DNA of 7,837 nt from NCBI GenBank assembly GCA_014379275.1, contig JACMMA010000775.1, positions 1 to 7,837 of the forward strand, given 5' to 3'. The notes under the pieces are model-generated. The model searched no databases and was not told the DNA's origin. It saw nothing but the letters and a program-made list of their open reading frames with translations. Of this stretch, positions 4,578 to 7,837 are shown in pieces. The stretch comes from Armatimonadota bacterium. Its GTDB lineage: Bacteria; Armatimonadota; Armatimonadia; Armatimonadales; Armatimonadaceae. Position 1 is the stretch's first letter, and each line of letters starts with the position of its first letter. Position numbers and translations under genes: made by a program.

Positions 4578-5336
4578 TCATTGGAAGCCGTCGGGCGGCG
4601 GGGGGCCATCGGGACCGAAACCGCCCGGCGGGGGTGGTCCCTCATGCGGCGGACGCCCACGCCCATCCGGACCGGGCCGCGACGATTCCAGGGCGGCTTT
4701 CTGTGCGTCAGTCAGCAGTGCGAGGATCGTTTCGTGGGTCGCGTTCTTGCCGAGTGCGCCGAGTTGTGTCCATTGCGCTTCGGTCAGTTGCAGATCCCGG
4801 AGCGCGGGCGGCGGGATGCGACCAGCACGAAGCGCGTCAAAGGCTTGCAGCAATGTAACGAGCCTGAGCTTCTGTTCCTCGTTCAACAAATCGGTCACGG
4901 CGGCGCTCGCTTCTTGAATCGCGGCATCTATCGCTCTGGTCCGTGCCTGTCGCTCCGTCGGCGACGGCGGTTGCGGACGTTGACCGCTTCCGCCCGCACC
5001 ACGCGGGGGGCGCATTTCTTCGCGTAGTGCGGCGTGCAACTCCCGAATCTTGCCGACCTGTGTGCCGGTGAGTTTCAGGTAAGCCGTCATCGTCTCCGCC
5101 GGGATTGTCGCGGCGGAGATCGGCGGCGGCATTCGGCGCGGTCCTCGGGAACCACCCGGTCCGCCGTTGCGGGGCGAGCCGCCCCCCGGCGGCGGCGGTC
5201 CCCAGGGGCCTTCCTGCGCCCCGATCATGCTCGTCATGATAGGCGCGGAACCGGACGCTTGCGCGAAGGGGGCAACACTGAGGATCGTTAGCAGGGCGGC
5301 GACCCCGCCGAAAGCGAACCGTTCGGTACGTGTCAT
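4578..5336 (-). CDS. Spy/CpxP-like periplasmic protein with LTxxQ-type motifs
   Basis: A 252-aa exported protein. Residues 1-27 are a Sec signal peptide (MTRTERF, hydrophobic core, AQA|S cleavage). A Gly/Pro-rich stretch (about 43-73) leads to a helical domain with four LTxxQ-type motifs: LTGTQ (90), LNEEQ (151), LTEAQ (184) and LTDAQ (208). Such motifs mark the Spy/CpxP/CnrX/zraP group: periplasmic all-helical chaperone-like or metal-sensing proteins, usually about 140-170 aa. This one is longer because of Pro/Gly-rich flanks; the tail (220-252) is nearly all Pro, Gly, Asp and Arg. The ATG at 5336 is chosen because GGAG lies nine bases upstream and it gives a clean signal peptide; the open frame runs on to 5459. 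A PhoB-like direct repeat lies 70 nt upstream. Function in this phylum is unknown; envelope-stress chaperone is the inference. Confidence 0.75.
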   Translation of the reverse strand: MTRTERFAFGGVAALLTILSVAPFAQASGSAPIMTSMIGAQEGPWGPPPPGGGSPRNGGPGGSRGPRRMPPPISAATIPAETMTAYLKLTGTQVGKIRELHAALREEMRPPRGAGGSGQRPQPPSPTERQARTRAIDAAIQEASAAVTDLLNEEQKLRLVTLLQAFDALRAGRIPPPALRDLQLTEAQWTQLGALGKNATHETILALLTDAQKAALESSRPGPDGRGRPPHEGPPPPGGFGPDGPPPPDGFQ

Positions 5337-5405
5337 TATAGTTTTCTCCATGCCATCAGGATACAGAGAGAACTTGAAGAAGTGCTGACGATTCGAACCG
5401 ATTTT

Positions 5406-5423
5406 CTTCAGGTTTGCTTCAGG
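5406..5423 (-). promoter_or_regulatory. Direct repeat of OmpR/PhoB type upstream of the Spy-like gene
   Basis: On the minus strand CCTGAAG occurs twice (5417-5423 and 5406-5412), separated by the A-rich tetramer CAAA. Two 7-bp direct repeats with a 4-bp AT-rich spacer and 11-bp period is the architecture of PhoB boxes and of OmpR-family sites generally. It ends 70 nt upstream of the ATG at 5336. In enterobacteria spy is controlled by the OmpR-family regulators CpxR and BaeR, so such a site would make sense here, but no regulator gene is in view. Confidence 0.4.
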
Positions 5424-5435
5424 CTCCGAAATAAA

Positions 5436-5482
5436 AGAACGCGGTAGAAAATTCGGCATGTGCCGGTTCTCTACCGCGTTCT
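5436..5482. repeat. 13-bp inverted repeat with nested hairpin
   Basis: AGAACGCGGTAGA (5436-5448) is the exact reverse complement of 5470-5482, and the 21-nt interval holds a second stem, CGGCA/TGCCG (5454-5458 with 5461-5465). It sits in the 358-nt gap (5337-5694) between the divergent Spy-like and phosphogluconolactonase genes, beyond the direct repeat. That gap otherwise holds a 10-bp palindrome TCGGTACCGA (5506-5515) and no open frame I would trust. Its role is unclear: operator, insulating terminator or relic. Confidence 0.55.
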
Positions 5483-5683
5483 GTTCCCGGAGAATTTGTT
5501 TCCGTTCGGTACCGAGGGAAGAAAACGGCGTCCCGGCTTCTTGGGTCGATACGGATTAGAAACGCTCGGCTCCGGGGGCGAGCGAGATGCAAGCAATAAG
5601 CTTCATCGGTTGTTTAAGCCCCCCTTTCGTACGAGATAATTCCCTATCGCCGACGCGGGCGTGGTTGCTAAAGAAATATGGGT

Positions 5684-5689
5684 ACACTT
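5684..5689 (+). promoter_or_regulatory. Candidate -10 box for a leaderless phosphogluconolactonase mRNA
   Basis: TACACT ends five bases before the ATG at 5695, separated by T residues only. Transcription starting six to eight bases after a -10 box would begin at or within the start codon. This fits the absence of any Shine-Dalgarno sequence before this ATG. No good -35 is seen. Confidence 0.35.
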
Positions 5690-5694
5690 TTTTT

Positions 5695-6426
5695 ATGAAT
5701 CCAACCATAGAAACTTTATCTGATGCCGACGCCGTCGCGACACGCGCCGCCGAGATTGTTGTCACAACCGCACTACAAGCCGTTATGGAGCGCGAACGAT
5801 TTACGTGGGTCCTGTCGGGCGGATCGACACCCGAGCGGCTGTATACACTCCTCACACAGTCGCCGTACAAGGACCAGATGCCGTGGGAGGAGACGTTCGT
5901 GTTCATGGGCGATGAGCGGTTCGTTCCGGAGGAAGACCCGGCGCATAACTTCTCGATGGCGCGGCGGGCGCTGCTCGACCATGTGCCGGTGCCGCCCGCA
6001 AACCGCTACCCGATAGAAACCTATCTGCCGTCCGCCGCCGATGCTGCCGACGAATACGCGGGCCGGTTGCGGGATTTTTTCGACGGCGAGGCGATGGTAT
6101 TCGACCTGATTCTGCTCGGCCTGGGCGACGACGGGCACACGGCGTCCCTGTTCCCCGGCAAGCCGTCATTGGACGAAACCGACAAGCCGGTAGTCGGTTC
6201 GGAACCTGGCCATCTGCCGCCCCCGGTCGAGCGCGTCACCCTGACGTTTCCCGTGCTGAACGCGGCGCGGAACGTGTTGTTTCTGGTCACGGGCGAAAAG
6301 AAGCGGGAAAAACTAGCGCAAGTACTGTCGGGCGGGGCGTCGGTATCGGACGTGCCGGCGGCGGGGATAAAACCGGTCAATGGGACTCTGATTTTTCTGG
6401 CGGACGAAGCGGCGGTAAAAAAATAG
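5695..6426 (+). CDS. pgl: 6-phosphogluconolactonase
   Basis: A 243-aa cytoplasmic enzyme of the oxidative pentose-phosphate pathway that hydrolyses 6-phosphogluconolactone to 6-phosphogluconate. It is the bacterial DevB/SOL form of the glucosamine-6-phosphate-isomerase fold. Landmarks: VLSGGSTPERLY (39-50, phosphate/sugar loop), FMGDERFVP (70-78) with Asn85 a few residues on, and the family signature LGLGDDGHTASLFPG (141-155) with the catalytic-site His148. The length is normal. The ATG at 5695 starts just before the first conserved helix; an ATG 108 nt upstream would add a tail with no family counterpart. No ribosome-binding site precedes 5695, and a -10-like TACACT ends five bases before it, so the mRNA may be leaderless. 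No other pentose-phosphate gene is adjacent; it appears to be a single-gene unit. Confidence 0.95.
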   Translation: MNPTIETLSDADAVATRAAEIVVTTALQAVMERERFTWVLSGGSTPERLYTLLTQSPYKDQMPWEETFVFMGDERFVPEEDPAHNFSMARRALLDHVPVPPANRYPIETYLPSAADAADEYAGRLRDFFDGEAMVFDLILLGLGDDGHTASLFPGKPSLDETDKPVVGSEPGHLPPPVERVTLTFPVLNAARNVLFLVTGEKKREKLAQVLSGGASVSDVPAAGIKPVNGTLIFLADEAAVKK

Positions 6427-6503
6427 CATATTGTTTCGGACTCCCCAACTCTTCCTGGCTATGGAGCGACTATCAAGGCAGAAGTCGAACGTGGATAGTC
6501 CGT

Positions 6504-6509
6504 TACAAT
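6504..6509 (+). promoter_or_regulatory. Candidate -10 box for the pilin-like gene
   Basis: TACAAT lies in the 242-nt gap after phosphogluconolactonase. Transcription from near 6516 would give a leader of about 150 nt holding three hairpins before the ATG at 6669. No clear -35 is seen. Confidence 0.28.
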
Positions 6510-6538
6510 CGTACAAGTAAAACGGTTTGTGTGTCGAT

Positions 6539-6571
6539 AAAGTGCCGCCCGCGAGGTCGCGGCGGCACTTT
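6539..6571 (+). terminator. Strong hairpin, probable terminator after phosphogluconolactonase
   Basis: AAAGTGCCGCC (6539-6549) pairs exactly with GGCGGCACTTT (6561-6571), and a GCGA/TCGC mini-stem fills the loop. The GC-rich 11-bp stem flanked by A and T runs is terminator-like in both directions, though the T run is only three bases. It lies 113 nt after the phosphogluconolactonase stop. It could instead be the first element of the structured leader of the pilin-like gene. Confidence 0.5.
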
Positions 6572-6585
6572 GACCAGAGTAGGCA

Positions 6586-6643
6586 ACGGGGCGAGCCGAT
6601 CTACACGGCTCGCTCCCCGTTCAATCCCGGCGACGGTCGCCGG
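6586..6643 (+). repeat. Two further hairpins upstream of the pilin-like gene
   Basis: ACGGGGCGAGCCG (6586-6598) pairs with 6606-6620, with a two-base CT bulge (6613-6614) on the right side and a 7-nt loop. CCGGCGA (6627-6633) pairs with TCGCCGG (6637-6643) around a CGG loop. With the hairpin at 6539-6571 these make three consecutive stems ending 25 nt before the pilin-like ATG. They do not match a riboswitch class that I recognise. Confidence 0.5.
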
Positions 6644-6668
6644 ACCCGAAAGATAAAAGGTAAAAACA

Positions 6669-7673
6669 ATGTTGTCTGGAAGTCCGCGCCTCACGGGGCG
6701 CAACGTAAACCGGGCGTTTACGCTCATCGAACTGTTAGTGGTTATCGCGATTATCGCGATCCTCGCCGCGATCCTGTTCCCCGTCTTCGCCCAGGCCCGC
6801 GAGAAAGCACGACAAACGTCCTGCCTCTCGAACCAGAAGCAACTCGGGTTGGCGACGATGCAGTATGTGCAGGACTACGACGAAACCTACCCGATGTCCG
6901 AATACGGCGGTGGCGGTGGCGTTTGCGGTCTGCAATACCAATGGCCGACCCTCCTGCAAGGCTATATCAAAGGTGGCGATAGCTACGTAGACAACGGTGT
7001 CCGCCTCTGGGTCGGCAGAGGTAGCATATTCACCTGCCCGTCCTCGCCCGACATCAGCGCAAACGTTCCTTACAACCGGGAAGGTGTCGTTTACACCATC
7101 GCGCCGTCGGACGATATATTCGTCGCCAACTACAACAACTGTGACCTTTCCAACACAGACCCCGAAAGAAAAATCAAAGAGGGTGTCGCGGTGGCGCTCC
7201 TCACGAAGCCAGCCGACATGGTCATGTTTTCAGAAAAAGGAAGCAACGATCAGCCGTGGAACTACCCGTGGATCTGCGCTAAGGAATGGTGCGTGAACGA
7301 CATCGGCATCGGCGGCGTGAACGCGTCGGGACAACCGAACGACCCCAGCCGCGACGGCACGTACACCTATGACCGGAACGACTGCAACTACGTGGACAAT
7401 AACAACGGTCCCGGTAGCTACGGCAGTTGCGGAACGACACCGAACTTCCGGCACATGGGCACGGTGGAAAGACGGGTCGCGGGTGCGCCTTCCTTCAACA
7501 GCGGCGCGGCGAGGTTCGTTAATAACCCCGGTGGCGTGAATAACATTATTTTCGCGGATGGCCATGTCAAAGGTATGAAGCGGGGGCAACTGAAGTTTTC
7601 CAGAAACTTCTTCGACCAGGGTCTCAAGGCGAGCGGCAACTGGCCGTACAATCAGTCCTGGTACCCTTACTAG
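6669..7673 (+). CDS. Type IV pilin-like/pseudopilin protein with prepilin N-terminus (DUF1559-like)
   Basis: A 334-aa exported protein with a class-III (prepilin) signal. A short leader (1-16, RNVNRA) is followed by FTLIELLVVIAIIAILAA, with the conserved Glu at +5 of the mature protein (Glu21), and then ILFPVFAQAREKAR, CLSNQKQLGLA and a YVQDYDETYP segment. The C-terminal NIIFADGHVKGMKRGQL (near 298-314) matches the 'ADGHVK' ending of the large pilin-like families of Armatimonadota and Planctomycetes. Prepilin peptidase should cut before Phe17; the -1 residue is Ala16, not the usual Gly. The middle is rich in Gly, Asn, Tyr and Cys and probably forms a disulfide-stabilised beta domain displayed outside the inner membrane. 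Function is unknown; such genes usually stand alone. The ATG follows AAAAGG at 6655-6660 with a spacing of eight bases. Confidence 0.93.
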   Translation: MLSGSPRLTGRNVNRAFTLIELLVVIAIIAILAAILFPVFAQAREKARQTSCLSNQKQLGLATMQYVQDYDETYPMSEYGGGGGVCGLQYQWPTLLQGYIKGGDSYVDNGVRLWVGRGSIFTCPSSPDISANVPYNREGVVYTIAPSDDIFVANYNNCDLSNTDPERKIKEGVAVALLTKPADMVMFSEKGSNDQPWNYPWICAKEWCVNDIGIGGVNASGQPNDPSRDGTYTYDRNDCNYVDNNNGPGSYGSCGTTPNFRHMGTVERRVAGAPSFNSGAARFVNNPGGVNNIIFADGHVKGMKRGQLKFSRNFFDQGLKASGNWPYNQSWYPY

Positions 7674-7691
7674 CCCAAGCACCGTCTCGGA

Positions 7692-7726
7692 CAGAAGCGA
7701 CGGAAGATGCCCTTTCGCCGCTTCTG
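7692..7726 (+). terminator. Hairpin after the pilin-like gene, possible terminator
   Basis: CAGAAGCG (7692-7699) pairs exactly with CGCTTCTG (7719-7726) around a 19-nt loop, 18 nt after the pilin-like stop. Only a short pyrimidine-rich stretch (GCTATCTT) follows, so termination would be weak or partial. Confidence 0.35.
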
Positions 7727-7739
7727 GCTATCTTAACTG

Positions 7740-7756
7740 CCTACCCTCGTAGGAGG
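7740..7756 (+). promoter_or_regulatory. Ribosome-binding site partly masked by a small hairpin
   Basis: AGGAGG (7751-7756) lies eight bases before the ATG at 7765 and is the strongest plus-strand Shine-Dalgarno in the window; it fixes the start of the last gene. CCTAC (7740-7744) can pair with GTAGG (7749-7753) around a CCTC loop, covering the first half of the site. The stem is only five base pairs. Confidence 0.5.
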
Positions 7757-7764
7757 TACAAAAC

Positions 7765-7837
7765 ATGAGTAACTACAGAATTTATTTGGTCGCGTGCGCG
7801 ATATGCTCCGTTTGTGTGCCGCTCATCGGATGTGGCA
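7765..7837 (+). CDS. Predicted lipoprotein, N-terminal fragment (runs off window)
   Basis: Only 24 codons are present: MSNYRIYLVACAICSVCVPL then IGCG. The short polar start, hydrophobic segment and LIGC lipobox indicate a signal-peptidase-II substrate lipidated at Cys23. A consensus AGGAGG eight bases upstream supports the start. It lies 91 nt after the pilin-like gene on the same strand and may be partly co-transcribed with it across the weak hairpin at 7692-7726. Function cannot be told from this fragment. Confidence 0.7.
   Translation, partial: MSNYRIYLVACAICSVCVPLIGCG

Noticed and set aside
4509..5027. Plus-strand open frame of 172 codons
   Set aside because: It is antisense to the Spy-like gene, which has a signal peptide and LTxxQ motifs; the frame is kept open by the GC-rich Pro/Gly repeats.
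5903..6380. Minus-strand open frames across the phosphogluconolactonase gene
   Set aside because: They are antisense shadows of a gene with an intact, well-known family signature.
6539..6660. Cyclic-di-GMP or other known riboswitch upstream of the pilin-like gene
   Set aside because: The GCAAA/GACGCAAAGC core of the GEMM motif is missing, and the stems are simple consecutive hairpins without a recognisable ligand core.

Overview
The window looks like a chromosomal segment of a GC-rich bacterium, most likely an Armatimonadota member. The main evidence is the prepilin-like protein at 6669-7673. Its N-terminus (FTLIELLVVIAIIAILAA, then ILFPVFAQAREKAR and a CLSNQKQLGLA stretch) and its C-terminal FADGHVKGM signature are typical of the large pilin-like paralogue families of that phylum; related families occur in Planctomycetes. 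No rRNA, tRNA, CRISPR array, transposase or phage gene is visible.

Left part (1-2490, all minus strand): a compact three-gene cluster. A short-chain dehydrogenase closely resembling DprE2 (1741-2490) overlaps by ATGA a FAD oxidase closely resembling DprE1 (296-1744). The oxidase overlaps the start of an exported OstA/LptA-like protein (1-332) that runs off the window. In mycobacteria DprE1 and DprE2 together epimerise decaprenyl-phosphoryl-ribose to decaprenyl-phosphoryl-arabinose. The same two-step 2'-epimerisation of a lipid-linked pentose, coupled to envelope assembly, is the most economical reading here. The residue aligned with mycobacterial DprE1 Cys387 is alanine.

Middle (2490-4460): between this cluster and an upstream lipoprotein gene (2842-3855, minus) lies a nested palindromic element (2555-2814). 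It has 58-bp perfect inverted arms, each arm containing its own small hairpin, around a central 70-nt near-perfect hairpin. It is probably a non-autonomous mobile or REPIN-like element and is the most striking non-coding structure in the window. The lipoprotein gene diverges from a small plus-strand gene of unknown function (4126-4398), which is preceded by a 14-bp palindrome and an extra half-site resembling an autoregulatory or SOS-type operator.

Right part (4454-7837): a Spy/CpxP-like periplasmic protein with four LTxxQ-type motifs (4578-5336, minus), with a PhoB/OmpR-style direct repeat upstream and an orphan reading frame at its 3' end; 6-phosphogluconolactonase (5695-6426, plus), possibly leaderless; a 242-nt gap with three consecutive hairpins; the pilin-like protein (6669-7673, plus); and the start of a second lipoprotein (7765 onward).

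Apart from phosphogluconolactonase and the small unknown gene, everything coding here appears to act in the envelope or outside the cell. Promoters, operators and start sites are read by eye and are hypotheses. Family assignments rest on motifs recalled from known proteins, not on searches.
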